Below are positions 24,704-33,258 of a stretch of 64,000 nucleotides of DNA, piece after piece (the first letter of the stretch is position 1; every line of letters begins with the position of its first letter). Under the pieces are notes generated by a model, which worked only from the letters and a program-made list of their open reading frames with translations, was not told where the DNA came from and made no database searches. The position numbers and the translations under genes are program-made. The DNA comes from Amycolatopsis tolypomycina (lineage in GTDB: Bacteria; Actinomycetota; Actinomycetes; Mycobacteriales; Pseudonocardiaceae), in assembly GCF_900105945.1 (NCBI RefSeq), contig NZ_FNSO01000004.1:3534001-3598000 (forward strand), in the 5' to 3' direction.

Positions 24704-26272
24704 GTGCTGATCTTTTCGTTCAAGGAAGGCCATGACGGCTCGATCGCCGCGATCGACGATGGCAAGCTGCTCTTCTCGCTGGAAGCGGAGAAGGACTCGT
24801 TCCCGCGGTACGCCGGGATCACGGCCGAGACGGTGACCGCGGCGGCCGGCCGGCTGGACCGGCTGCCGGACGTGATCGCGATCGGCGGCTGGGTGAAGGG
24901 CACGCACTCGGTCGAACGCCCCTCGCGCACGGGCTACTTCGGCGTGGGCGACGGGGCGGTGAGCGACGAGGCCGGCCGGTTCTTCGGCCGGGACGTGCGG
25001 GTCTTCTCCTCGACGCACGAACGGTCGCACATCATGACCGCCTACGGCATGGCGCCGTTCGCGAACCGGCAGCCTGCCTACTGCCTGGTCTGGGAAGGCA
25101 ACATCGGCGACTTCTACCGGATCGACGAGAACGGCGCGGTCGAGCACCTGCGTCACGTGCTCGCCGACCCCGGCAACAAGTACGCCTGGCTGTTCGCGCT
25201 CGCCGACCCGAAGTTCCCCGTCTCGAAGGGCCTGCTGCGGCTGCAGGACGCCGGCAAGCAGATGGCGCTGACCGGGTTCGCCGACAAGGGGCCGCTGACC
25301 CTGGCGGAGAAGGAGGTCATCGACTTCATCCTGGCCCAGGAGGGGATCATCCTCCAGCTGTCCAAAGAGGACATGAAGTGGTCGGAGTTCCACGACGTCG
25401 GGGTCGAGTCGCAGGCGTACAAGAACGTGGCGGCCAAGCTGTCCGACGCGATCTTCGACCGGTTCCACGACTACGCCCGGGAGCACCTCACCGAGGGCCT
25501 GCCGCTGCTGATCTCCGGTGGCTGCGGTCTCAACTGCGAGTGGAACCGCCGGTGGCGCGAGTGCGGGCTCTTCCCCGAGGTCTTCGTCCCGCCGTGCCCG
25601 AACGACAGCGGCTCGGCGCTGGGCACGGCCATCGACGCGCAGCTCCACCACACGGGATCGGCGAAGGTGGAGTGGGACGCCTACGCCGGTGAGGAGTTCG
25701 TCCACGACGCCGAGTTCGACTCCCGGCGGTACGAGACCGTGCCCCTCGACTACGGGGAGGTCGCGAACCACCTCTCCGACGGCAACGTGATCGGCTGGGT
25801 GCAGGGCCGGTGGGAAATGGGGCCGAGGGCGCTCGGCAACCGGTCGATCCTCGCCGCGCCGTTCAGCAGTGAGATGACGACCAGGCTCAACAAGATCAAG
25901 CAGCGCGAGGGCTACCGGCCCATCGCCCCGATCTGCCTGGAGTCCGACGCGCACCGCTGGTTCGAGGGCTCGATCCCCGACCCGTACATGCTGTACTTCA
26001 GCCGGGTCACGACGGAGGAACTGGCGGCCGTCACCCACGTCGACGGCACCGCGCGGGCGCAGACGGTCACTCCCGAGCAGAACCCGCGCATCGCGCGGCT
26101 GCTGGAGGCGTTCCGCGAACGAACGGGCTTCAGCGTGCTGTGCAACACCTCGCTGAACTTCTCCGGCCGCGGCTTCATCAACCGCACGAGCGACCTGATC
26201 GAGTACGGCGAACGTCACGGCCTGGACGGTTACGTCGTGGGTGACACCTTCGCGCGGCGCCGGGCGGTGTAG
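24704..26272 (+). CDS. NodU/CmcH-type O-carbamoyltransferase
   Basis: The 522-residue protein is of the NodU/CmcH/TobZ/NovN family, which transfers a carbamoyl group from carbamoyl phosphate to a hydroxyl. The Kae1-like N-terminal domain shows Gly-His-Asp-Gly-Ser, the metal His pair in Ser-Thr-His-Glu-Arg-Ser-His and Ser-Gly-Gly-Cys-Gly-Leu-Asn, then Pro-Asn-Asp-Ser-Gly-Ser-Ala-Leu-Gly. The YrdC-like C-terminal domain has Gly-Arg-Trp-Glu-Met-Gly-Pro-Arg-Ala-Leu-Gly-Asn-Arg-Ser. The hydroxyl could be a Ser side chain or one installed by a P450. The GTG start is 43 bp after the NRPS stop, the largest gap in the operon. The gene lies between the two parts of the split adenylation domain. Confidence 0.88.
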   Translation: MLIFSFKEGHDGSIAAIDDGKLLFSLEAEKDSFPRYAGITAETVTAAAGRLDRLPDVIAIGGWVKGTHSVERPSRTGYFGVGDGAVSDEAGRFFGRDVRVFSSTHERSHIMTAYGMAPFANRQPAYCLVWEGNIGDFYRIDENGAVEHLRHVLADPGNKYAWLFALADPKFPVSKGLLRLQDAGKQMALTGFADKGPLTLAEKEVIDFILAQEGIILQLSKEDMKWSEFHDVGVESQAYKNVAAKLSDAIFDRFHDYAREHLTEGLPLLISGGCGLNCEWNRRWRECGLFPEVFVPPCPNDSGSALGTAIDAQLHHTGSAKVEWDAYAGEEFVHDAEFDSRRYETVPLDYGEVANHLSDGNVIGWVQGRWEMGPRALGNRSILAAPFSSEMTTRLNKIKQREGYRPIAPICLESDAHRWFEGSIPDPYMLYFSRVTTEELAAVTHVDGTARAQTVTPEQNPRIARLLEAFRERTGFSVLCNTSLNFSGRGFINRTSDLIEYGERHGLDGYVVGDTFARRRAV

Positions 26273-26276
26273 CCGG

Positions 26277-27227
26277 ATGGGCCAGGTGGGAACGGCATTC
26301 GCGGCGCAGGTGGCGCGGCGGCCGGACGCGGTCGCCGTCGTGGACGGTGCCCGGACCCGGACGTACCGCGAGCTGGGAGACGACGTCGACCGGCTGGCGC
26401 GGTGGCTGGTGGCTCGCGGTGTCGGGCCGGAGACGTCGGTCGGCGTGCTGGCGCGGCGCTCGTACCCGATGGTCGCCGGGATGCTGGCGATCCTCCGCGC
26501 GGGCGGCGCGTTCGTCCCGCTGAACCCGGAGATCCCCGTCGCCCGGTTGCGGTCGCTCGTGGCCGACGTGCGGCCGGCGGTGGTCCTGACCGAGACGTCG
26601 CTCGCCGCTGCCGACCTCGCCGTGCCGGTGCAGCAGATGACGGCGGACCTCGACGGTCCGCCCGCCGATCTCGACGCCCGGCACCACCCGCGTGCCGTCG
26701 CCTACGTCATCCAGACGTCGGGGTCGACCGGCGAGCCGAAGAGCGTGCAGGTGGAGATGCACTCGCTGATGAACCTCCTGTCCTGGTACCGCGACGTGTG
26801 CGAGATCGGCCCCGGTGTCCGCGTCGGTCAGATCGTCGCCTCGAACTTCGACGCCTCGGTCAAGAACTACCTGACGCCGCTGGTGTGCGGTGGCACTCTC
26901 GCGCTGCTCGCCGACGGTCCGTACGACCCGCGGGCGATGCTCGGCTTCATCGAACGCGACCAGGTCGCCGTGCTCAACCCCGGCGTTCCCTCGGCCGTCT
27001 ACCCGCTCGTCGACCTCGCGGCCGCGGCGGAGTACCGCCCGCTGTCCTCGATCCGGTGCCTCGCGCTCGGTGGCGAGCCGACCGACACCGAGCGGCTCCG
27101 GCCGTGGCTCGAGTCGCCCGGGTCCCGGGCCCGCGTGCTGAACATCTTCGGTCCGACGGAGTGCGCCGACATCGCCTGCTACGCGGAGTTCGACATGCCG
27201 GCTTCGACCGACCGGGCGAACCGGTGA
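26277..27227 (+). CDS. Stand-alone N-terminal part of an adenylation domain (A1-A5)
   Basis: The 316-residue product begins at the exact start of an adenylation domain (Ala-Phe-Ala-Ala-Gln-Val-Ala-Arg-Arg-Pro-Asp-Ala-Val) and contains A2, A3 (Gln-Thr-Ser-Gly-Ser-Thr-Gly-Glu-Pro-Lys near 147), A4 (Asn-Phe-Asp-Ala-Ser) and A5 (Ile-Phe-Gly-Pro-Thr-Glu-Cys near 296). It stops about 15 residues after A5. Everything from A6 on is missing, and that is exactly the part kept in the NRPS at 21712. The pocket residues, by my alignment, are D-A-K-N-A-G-I-D-I, specificity unknown. The start is 4 bp after the carbamoyltransferase stop, and the end overlaps the next P450 start (GTGA), so it is embedded in the operon with no sign of decay. 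Confidence 0.88.
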   Translation: MGQVGTAFAAQVARRPDAVAVVDGARTRTYRELGDDVDRLARWLVARGVGPETSVGVLARRSYPMVAGMLAILRAGGAFVPLNPEIPVARLRSLVADVRPAVVLTETSLAAADLAVPVQQMTADLDGPPADLDARHHPRAVAYVIQTSGSTGEPKSVQVEMHSLMNLLSWYRDVCEIGPGVRVGQIVASNFDASVKNYLTPLVCGGTLALLADGPYDPRAMLGFIERDQVAVLNPGVPSAVYPLVDLAAAAEYRPLSSIRCLALGGEPTDTERLRPWLESPGSRARVLNIFGPTECADIACYAEFDMPASTDRANR

Positions 27228-28489
27228 CCGCCCCGGCCAGCCGGTGCCCGTTCGGGGCCGCCGCGGCGGACGTCGACCTCGTGGACGCCGAGCTGTACGG
27301 CAGCGGCGACCCGCACGCGGTCTGGGCGGCGCACCGCCGCGACTCGCCGGTGCGCTGGCACCGGGTGAGCGAGCGCGGCTTCTGGTCGGTGACCCGGCAC
27401 GCGGACATCAGCCGGGTGCTGCGCGAGCACGAGACGTTCAGCTCGCAACAGGGGACATTGCTGAACCTGCTCGGCGCGGGCGACCCGGCGAGCGGCAGCC
27501 AGCTGGCGGTCACCGACCCGCCACGGCACGGCGAGATGCGGGAGCCGCTGCAGCGCGCGCTGTCGATTCGCGCGATCGACCACTACCAGGGCGACATCCG
27601 CGAGCTCGTCGCCGAGTTGCTGGCACCGCTCGCGGACGGTGGCCCGTTCGACCTCGCCGCGGCCATGGCGAACCTGCCCATGGCGGTCACCGGAACCATG
27701 ATGGCCATCCCGCGGGCGGACTGGCCCGCGCTGACCCACGCGGCCATCGCCGCGCTGGCCGCCGACGATCCGGCATACCAGGTCGCCGGCGGGCCGGCCG
27801 AGACGCTGCGCCGGTCGCACCGGGAGATCTTCGCCTACTTCCACGACGTTGTCGTGGCCCGCCGCGGCAACCCCGGCGACGACCTGATCGGCACGCTGCT
27901 GCGCATGCGGATCGACGGCAGGGGCCTGAGCGACGGTCAGATCATGGCCAACTGCTACAGCCTGCTCATCGGCGCGATCGTGACGACCCCGCAGGTGGTC
28001 ACGGCGGCGGTCGCCCGGCTCGCCGGCACCGGCGAGCTGGACCGGTGGGCCGCGGACCCCGGCCTGGCGAACACCGCTGTCGAGGAAGCCGTCCGGTGGG
28101 CGTCACCGACCAACCACTTCATGCGGTACGTCCGGCGCGACACGGAACTGGCGGGCGTGCCGATCCGGGCGGGCGAGCCGGTCGTCGTGTGGCTGGGCTC
28201 GGCGAACCGGGACGAGCTGGTCTTCACCGACCCGTTCCACTTCGACATCGCGCGCAAACCCAACAAGCACATCGCGTTCGGCGTCGGACCGCACTACTGC
28301 ATCGGGCACACGATCGCCCGCGTGACCCTGCGCATCGCGTTCGCCGAGCTGCTCGGCCGGTTCACCGGCCTGGAGCAGGCGGCGGCCCCGGTGCGGTTGC
28401 GCTCGAACATCATCGCCGGGATCCGCGAGCTGCGGATCACCGGCACCCGCAGGTCCGTGCCCGCCGCGCTCCTGGACGCGTCCGGATGA
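27224..28489 (+). CDS. Cytochrome P450 (second)
   Basis: The 421-residue paralogue of the P450 at 19744 has Glu-Ala-Val-Arg (ExxR) and the heme motif Phe-Gly-Val-Gly-Pro-His-Tyr-Cys-Ile-Gly. The I-helix again reads Ile-Gly-Ala-Ile-Val-Thr-Thr without the acidic residue. The GTG start overlaps the stop of the half-A gene, and its TGA overlaps the ATG of the next NRPS. As for the first P450, position suggests a carrier-bound substrate, here presumably the residue activated by the split adenylation domain. Keeping two copies argues for two different substrates or two oxidation steps. Confidence 0.9.
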   Translation: MTAPASRCPFGAAAADVDLVDAELYGSGDPHAVWAAHRRDSPVRWHRVSERGFWSVTRHADISRVLREHETFSSQQGTLLNLLGAGDPASGSQLAVTDPPRHGEMREPLQRALSIRAIDHYQGDIRELVAELLAPLADGGPFDLAAAMANLPMAVTGTMMAIPRADWPALTHAAIAALAADDPAYQVAGGPAETLRRSHREIFAYFHDVVVARRGNPGDDLIGTLLRMRIDGRGLSDGQIMANCYSLLIGAIVTTPQVVTAAVARLAGTGELDRWAADPGLANTAVEEAVRWASPTNHFMRYVRRDTELAGVPIRAGEPVVVWLGSANRDELVFTDPFHFDIARKPNKHIAFGVGPHYCIGHTIARVTLRIAFAELLGRFTGLEQAAAPVRLRSNIIAGIRELRITGTRRSVPAALLDASG

Positions 28490-31400
28490 CCGGCGGCACC
28501 GATCGGGGTCATCCGACAACAAACACCGCGAACACCCGGCTGTCGGCAGCCAAGCGGGAGCTGCTGGCCCGGCGCCGGGGAAGCGACCGCGGCGGCGTTC
28601 CGCGCCGGGATCCGACGGCTCCGGTGGCGGCCACGTCCCCGCAGCGGGCGCTGTGGTTCCTCGACCGCTACCTGGGTCCCGGCGCGAACTCGGCGTACAA
28701 CCTCCACCACGCCCTGCGGCTGCGCGGGGTGCTCGACCCCGGCGTGCTGGCGGAGTGCGTGCGGCAGGTCGTCGCCCGGCACGACGCGCTGCGGACCACG
28801 TTCGCGTTCGACTCCCCCGGCGGCACCGATCTCGCCGGTGCGCTGGTGCTGCGGGTCGCGCCGCCGCCCGCGCCCGGCGAGTTCACCCTGCCGGTCCGCG
28901 ACGCCGTCGACGGCGACCCGGCCGCGACCGTGCTCGCGGAAGCCTCGGTTCCGTTCGACCTCACGGCGGGGCCGCTGTTCCGGCCCGTGCTGTTCCGGCT
29001 CGGCGAGCGTGATCACGTGCTGCTGCTCGCCGCGCACCACGCGGTGTTCGACGGCGCCTCGATCGAGGTGGTGCGCACCGAGCTGGCCGGCTTCTACACG
29101 GCCGCGGTCACGGGCCGCGCGAGTGCGGTGGCGGCGCTGCCGATCGGTTTCGCGGACTGGGCGGCCCACACCGGCAGCGAGGAGTACCGCACGGCCGTGG
29201 CGCACCGGCTCGACGCCGCGGTCGCGCGGCTGGCGGGCGCGCCCGCGCTGCTCGCCCTGCCGACCGATCGGCCTCGCGGCCCGGAGCTCTCCACGGAGGG
29301 CGATGCGGTGTCGGTCCACCTCGACGCCGAGGCCGCCGCGGCACTGTCGCGGCGGTGCCGGGAACACGGTGTCACGCTGTTCACCGCCGTCCTGGCCGCG
29401 TACCAGGTCCTGCTCTCCCGGTGGTCGGGCCAGGACGACGTCTGCGTCGGCATCCCGGTGTCCGGGCGCACGAGGGCGGAGGTGGCCGACCTCGTCGGCT
29501 GCTTCGTGACCACCGGGGTCGTGCGGACCGGAGTGGACAGCCGCTCGACGTTCCGCGAGCTGCTCGGCCGGGTGGCCGAGGCGGTGCACGAAGCGCGTGC
29601 GGACGCCGATGTCCCCTTCGAGCAGGTGGTCGCGCGGCTGCACGTGGACCGGGCGACCGGCCACAACCCCGTCTTCCAGGCGTTCCTGGACGTGATCCCG
29701 CCCGCGGCCCCGGCTGCCGGGTGGCCGGACGGCCTGGTCGCGCACCGGTTCCCCCTTCCCGTCCGGCAGGCGAAGTTCGATCTGAGCCTCGCCGTGACCG
29801 ACGAAGCGGACGGCATGACCGCGGAGCTGACCTACCGCACGGACCTGTTCGGTGCCGCCACGGCAACGGCTCTGCTCGACCAGCTCGTGGTGCTGCTGCA
29901 CCGGTTCGCCGCGTTCCCGGACGTCCCGGTCGGCGAGGTCTCGGCCCTGTCCGAGGCCGCGCGCGAGCGGTGGCGCGCCGACGGCAGCGGGGAGGTCGTC
30001 GACCTCCCCGACGAGACCCTCACCCGAGCGCTGGCCGACGCCACCGCCGCCACCCCGGAGGCGATCGCCGTCCGGGCCGGCGACGAGGAGCTCACCTACG
30101 CCGAGCTGGACCAGCGGGCCACCGCGCTGGCTCATCGCCTGGCCACGGCCGGAACGGGCCGCGGCGACGTGGTGGCCGTCGCGCTGCCGCGGTCGCTCGA
30201 CCTCGCCGTCGGGCTCGGTGCGGTGCTGCGCGCGGGCGCGGCGTACCTGCCGCTCGACCTCGACCACCCCGCCGAGCGGCTGCACCTCGTGCTCGCCGAC
30301 GCCCGCCCGGTCTGCGTGCTGACCACGTCCGCCTTCGCGGGGGCGTTCGCCGGGACGGACGTGCGGGTGATCGAGGTCGACGGGTCGCCCGAGGCGGCGA
30401 CCCGGGCCCTGCCCGGCCCACACCCCGCTGACGTCGCGTACGTCATCTACACGTCCGGCTCGACCGGCCGGCCCAAAGGCGTCGAGGTGCCGCACCGCGG
30501 CATCGTCAACCGGCTGCGCTGGATGCAGCACGCCTATCGGCTCGAACCGGGAGAGCGGGTGCTGCAGAAGACACCGGCCACGTTCGACGTGTCGGTGTGG
30601 GAGCTGTTCTGGCCACTGCTCGCGGGCGCCACCGTGGTGTTCGCCCCGCCCGGCGCGCACCGCGATCCCCTCGCGCTGGCCCGGCTCGTGGTCCGCGAGC
30701 GGATCACGACACTGCACTTCGTCCCGTCGATGCTGCGGGCCTTCCTGGACGAGCCGGAGACGGCTGGGGCCCGGACGTGCCTGCGGCGGGTGATCTGCAG
30801 CGGGGAGGAGCTGCCCGCCGCCGCGGTCGCGCGGTCGGCCGAGGTGCTGCCCGGCGTCGAGCTGCACAACCTGTACGGGCCGACGGAGGCGTCGGTCGAC
30901 GTCACCGCGTGGGAGTGCGGGCCGGACGACGCGGTCCTCTCGCCGCCGATCGGGCGTCCGGTGTGGAACACCGGCGCCAGGGTGCTCGACGACCGTCTCG
31001 CCCCGGTTCCGGTCGGGGTGGCAGGCGAGCTGTACCTGAGCGGTGTCCAGCTCGCGCTCGGCTACCGCGGGCGGCCGGGGCTGACCGCCGAACGGTTCCT
31101 CGCCGATCCGTGGGGACCGCCCGGCAGCCGGATGTACCGCACCGGAGACCTCGTGCGGCGACGTCCGGACGGGGCGCTGGTCTTCCTCGGCCGGGTCGAC
31201 CACCAGGTCAAGCTGCGCGGCCAGCGGATCGAGCTCGGCGAGATCGAGCACGTCCTGCTGCGCGACCCGGCGGTCGCCGCCGCCGTCGCCGTCGTCCGCC
31301 GCGACCGTCCGGACGTGGCACAGCTGGTCGCGTACGTGGCTCGCGCTCGTGGCGGGCCCGAGCCGGACGAGCCGGGGCTCATCGCGCGGATGCGCGCGGT

Positions 31401-33258
31401 GCTTCCCGCGGTGATGGTTCCGGAGTCCGTCGTGGTGCTGGACTCCTTCCCCCGCACGCCCAGCGGCAAGCTCGACCGCGCGGCGCTGCCCGCGCCGGCC
31501 GCCTCCCTTTCGGCGGCCAAGCGGCGCCTGCTCGCCGGCCGGGCCGACCGGCGCACCGCCGGGCCGGCGCCGGACGATGCCCGCGTGGCGGCGTTGTGCA
31601 CCCTGTTCGCCCGGCTGCTCGGCCTGGACGCGGTCGGCCCGGACGACGACTTCTTCCGGCTCGGCGGGGACAGCATCGGGTCCATCCGGCTCGCCGGCGC
31701 GGCCCGCGGCGCCGGGATCGGGTTCTCCGAGCGCATGGTGTTCGAGCACCGCACCCCGCGCGGACTGGCCGCGGCGGCGACCGCGCACGCTCCGGAGACC
31801 GGCCGGGCCGGCTCCGCCGACGCGGGCACGGGCGTCATCGCGTTGACGCCCATCATGCGCTGGTGGCGCGACGGTGGCGGCCCGGCGACCGGGTTCTACC
31901 AGTCGGCTCTGCTCCGGCTGCCTTCGGGCGCGGGCGAATCCGCGCTCGTCGCCCTGCTCACCGCGCTGGCCGACCGGCACGCCGTGCTGCGCGCCAGGCT
32001 CACGACGGCCCCGGACGGCTCCGAGGTGCTGACGGTGCCCCCGCTGTCCGAGGTGGACCCGGCCGGCTGGCTCACCAGGGTCGACGCGGACACCTGCGGC
32101 GACGAGCAGCTCGCGGCGCACGTCGCCGGTCGCCTCGACCCGGTCCACCGCATGGTCGACGCGGTGTGGCTCGACGGAGGCCGCGGCCGGGCCGGCCGGT
32201 TGCTGCTGGCCGTGCACCACCTGGCGGTCGACGGCGTCTCCTGGCGGGTGCTGCTCGACGACATCGCGGTCGCGTGGAACGACGCCGTGGAGGGCCGTCC
32301 GATCCGGCTGCCGGCGACCGGGACCTCGTTCCGGACCTGGGTGAACCACCTCGTGCGGGAAGCGTCCGACCCCGCACGGCTCGCCGAGCTCGACACCTGG
32401 ACCCGGGTGCTGTCGGCACCGGAACCGGAGCTCGGCCGGGCGCTCGACCCGGTGGCCGACACCGCGGGAAGCGCGGGTGAGCTGGTGTGTGAGCTCCCGC
32501 CCGAGCACACCGGCCCGGTGCTCAACGTCGTCCCGGACCGGTTCCGCGCGAGCGTGGACCACGTGCTGCTGTGCGCGCTCGCGCTCGCCGTGCGGGACTG
32601 GCGGGACCAGCGGGGAACGCCGTCGCCGGTGCTGCGGGTGATGGTGGAACGCCACGGGCGCCATGACGTGGACTCCCGCTTCGACCTGTCCCGGACCGTC
32701 GGCTGGTTCACCGTGCGGCATCCCGCGGCGCTCGACCTGACCGCCGCCCGGACGACCTCCTCGGCGTTGCGCGCCGTCAAGGAGCAGCTGCGTGTCCTGC
32801 CGGACGACGGTCTCGGCTACGGCCTGCTGCGCCACCTCGCCGCCGGCACGGGACAACCGCTGTCCGCGTTCACGGAGCCCGCCGTGGCGTTCAACTACCT
32901 CGGCCGGTTCCGCCTCGACGGCGGGCGCCCGGACGGTGCCGCGGTGTCCCTGTCCGCACTGGACGGAGGGGTCCCGGGTGCCACGCCGCTCACCAGCGCG
33001 CTGGACGTGACCGCACTCGCGGTGGAGGGCCCGGACGGCCTCCGGTTGCGAACGACGCTCACCTGGGCGCCGGGTGTGCTCGACGAGCCGTCCGTCCGCG
33101 CCTTCGCCGACCACTGGGAAGCGGCACTGACCGCACTGGCCGCGCTGGCGGACGATCCGTACGCGGGCGGAGCGACGGCAGCGGACCTCTTCCTCGACAT
33201 CGACCAGGACGAGCTGGACGCCCTGCAGCTCGAACTCGAATCCGACTGGAGGGAGTGA
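28486..33258 (+). CDS. NRPS module C-A(Ser)-T-E
   Basis: The 1590-residue protein contains condensation (about 40-470, His-His-Ala-Val-Phe-Asp-Gly), adenylation (about 500-990), carrier (Gly-Gly-Asp-Ser near 1062) and epimerisation (about 1110-1560, His-His-Leu-Ala-Val-Asp-Gly and Phe-Asn-Tyr-Leu-Gly) domains. The adenylation pocket reads D-V-W-H-I-S-L-V-D plus Lys, essentially the known serine code DVWHLSLVDK. The module should therefore install D-Ser. The Asp-Asp-Phe-Phe-Arg-Leu-Gly-Gly-Asp-Ser carrier type is the form that partners E domains. The ATG overlaps the P450 stop, and a strong GGAGGGAG site for the next gene lies at its end. Confidence 0.92.
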   Translation: MTGGTDRGHPTTNTANTRLSAAKRELLARRRGSDRGGVPRRDPTAPVAATSPQRALWFLDRYLGPGANSAYNLHHALRLRGVLDPGVLAECVRQVVARHDALRTTFAFDSPGGTDLAGALVLRVAPPPAPGEFTLPVRDAVDGDPAATVLAEASVPFDLTAGPLFRPVLFRLGERDHVLLLAAHHAVFDGASIEVVRTELAGFYTAAVTGRASAVAALPIGFADWAAHTGSEEYRTAVAHRLDAAVARLAGAPALLALPTDRPRGPELSTEGDAVSVHLDAEAAAALSRRCREHGVTLFTAVLAAYQVLLSRWSGQDDVCVGIPVSGRTRAEVADLVGCFVTTGVVRTGVDSRSTFRELLGRVAEAVHEARADADVPFEQVVARLHVDRATGHNPVFQAFLDVIPPAAPAAGWPDGLVAHRFPLPVRQAKFDLSLAVTDEADGMTAELTYRTDLFGAATATALLDQLVVLLHRFAAFPDVPVGEVSALSEAARERWRADGSGEVVDLPDETLTRALADATAATPEAIAVRAGDEELTYAELDQRATALAHRLATAGTGRGDVVAVALPRSLDLAVGLGAVLRAGAAYLPLDLDHPAERLHLVLADARPVCVLTTSAFAGAFAGTDVRVIEVDGSPEAATRALPGPHPADVAYVIYTSGSTGRPKGVEVPHRGIVNRLRWMQHAYRLEPGERVLQKTPATFDVSVWELFWPLLAGATVVFAPPGAHRDPLALARLVVRERITTLHFVPSMLRAFLDEPETAGARTCLRRVICSGEELPAAAVARSAEVLPGVELHNLYGPTEASVDVTAWECGPDDAVLSPPIGRPVWNTGARVLDDRLAPVPVGVAGELYLSGVQLALGYRGRPGLTAERFLADPWGPPGSRMYRTGDLVRRRPDGALVFLGRVDHQVKLRGQRIELGEIEHVLLRDPAVAAAVAVVRRDRPDVAQLVAYVARARGGPEPDEPGLIARMRAVLPAVMVPESVVVLDSFPRTPSGKLDRAALPAPAASLSAAKRRLLAGRADRRTAGPAPDDARVAALCTLFARLLGLDAVGPDDDFFRLGGDSIGSIRLAGAARGAGIGFSERMVFEHRTPRGLAAAATAHAPETGRAGSADAGTGVIALTPIMRWWRDGGGPATGFYQSALLRLPSGAGESALVALLTALADRHAVLRARLTTAPDGSEVLTVPPLSEVDPAGWLTRVDADTCGDEQLAAHVAGRLDPVHRMVDAVWLDGGRGRAGRLLLAVHHLAVDGVSWRVLLDDIAVAWNDAVEGRPIRLPATGTSFRTWVNHLVREASDPARLAELDTWTRVLSAPEPELGRALDPVADTAGSAGELVCELPPEHTGPVLNVVPDRFRASVDHVLLCALALAVRDWRDQRGTPSPVLRVMVERHGRHDVDSRFDLSRTVGWFTVRHPAALDLTAARTTSSALRAVKEQLRVLPDDGLGYGLLRHLAAGTGQPLSAFTEPAVAFNYLGRFRLDGGRPDGAAVSLSALDGGVPGATPLTSALDVTALAVEGPDGLRLRTTLTWAPGVLDEPSVRAFADHWEAALTALAALADDPYAGGATAADLFLDIDQDELDALQLELESDWRE

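Noticed and set aside
21712..27227. Split adenylation domain as a sequencing frameshift
   Set aside because: The two parts are separated by about 2.6 kb including the T and TE domains and a complete carbamoyltransferase gene, and are in the wrong order for a simple frameshift. Only a rearrangement can explain it.
26277..27227. Half-A gene as a decaying duplicate of the first A domain
   Set aside because: Its A4, A5 and pocket regions differ strongly from those of the A domain at 17606, there are no stops or lost motifs, and both ends are coupled to neighbours.
27244..33258. A 2004-codon plus-strand frame that would fuse a shadow of the second P450 to the C-A-T-E NRPS
   Set aside because: The NRPS frame is merely open upstream through the P450 gene. 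The P450 in its own frame is complete, and the ATG at 28486 overlaps its stop, giving the real NRPS start.
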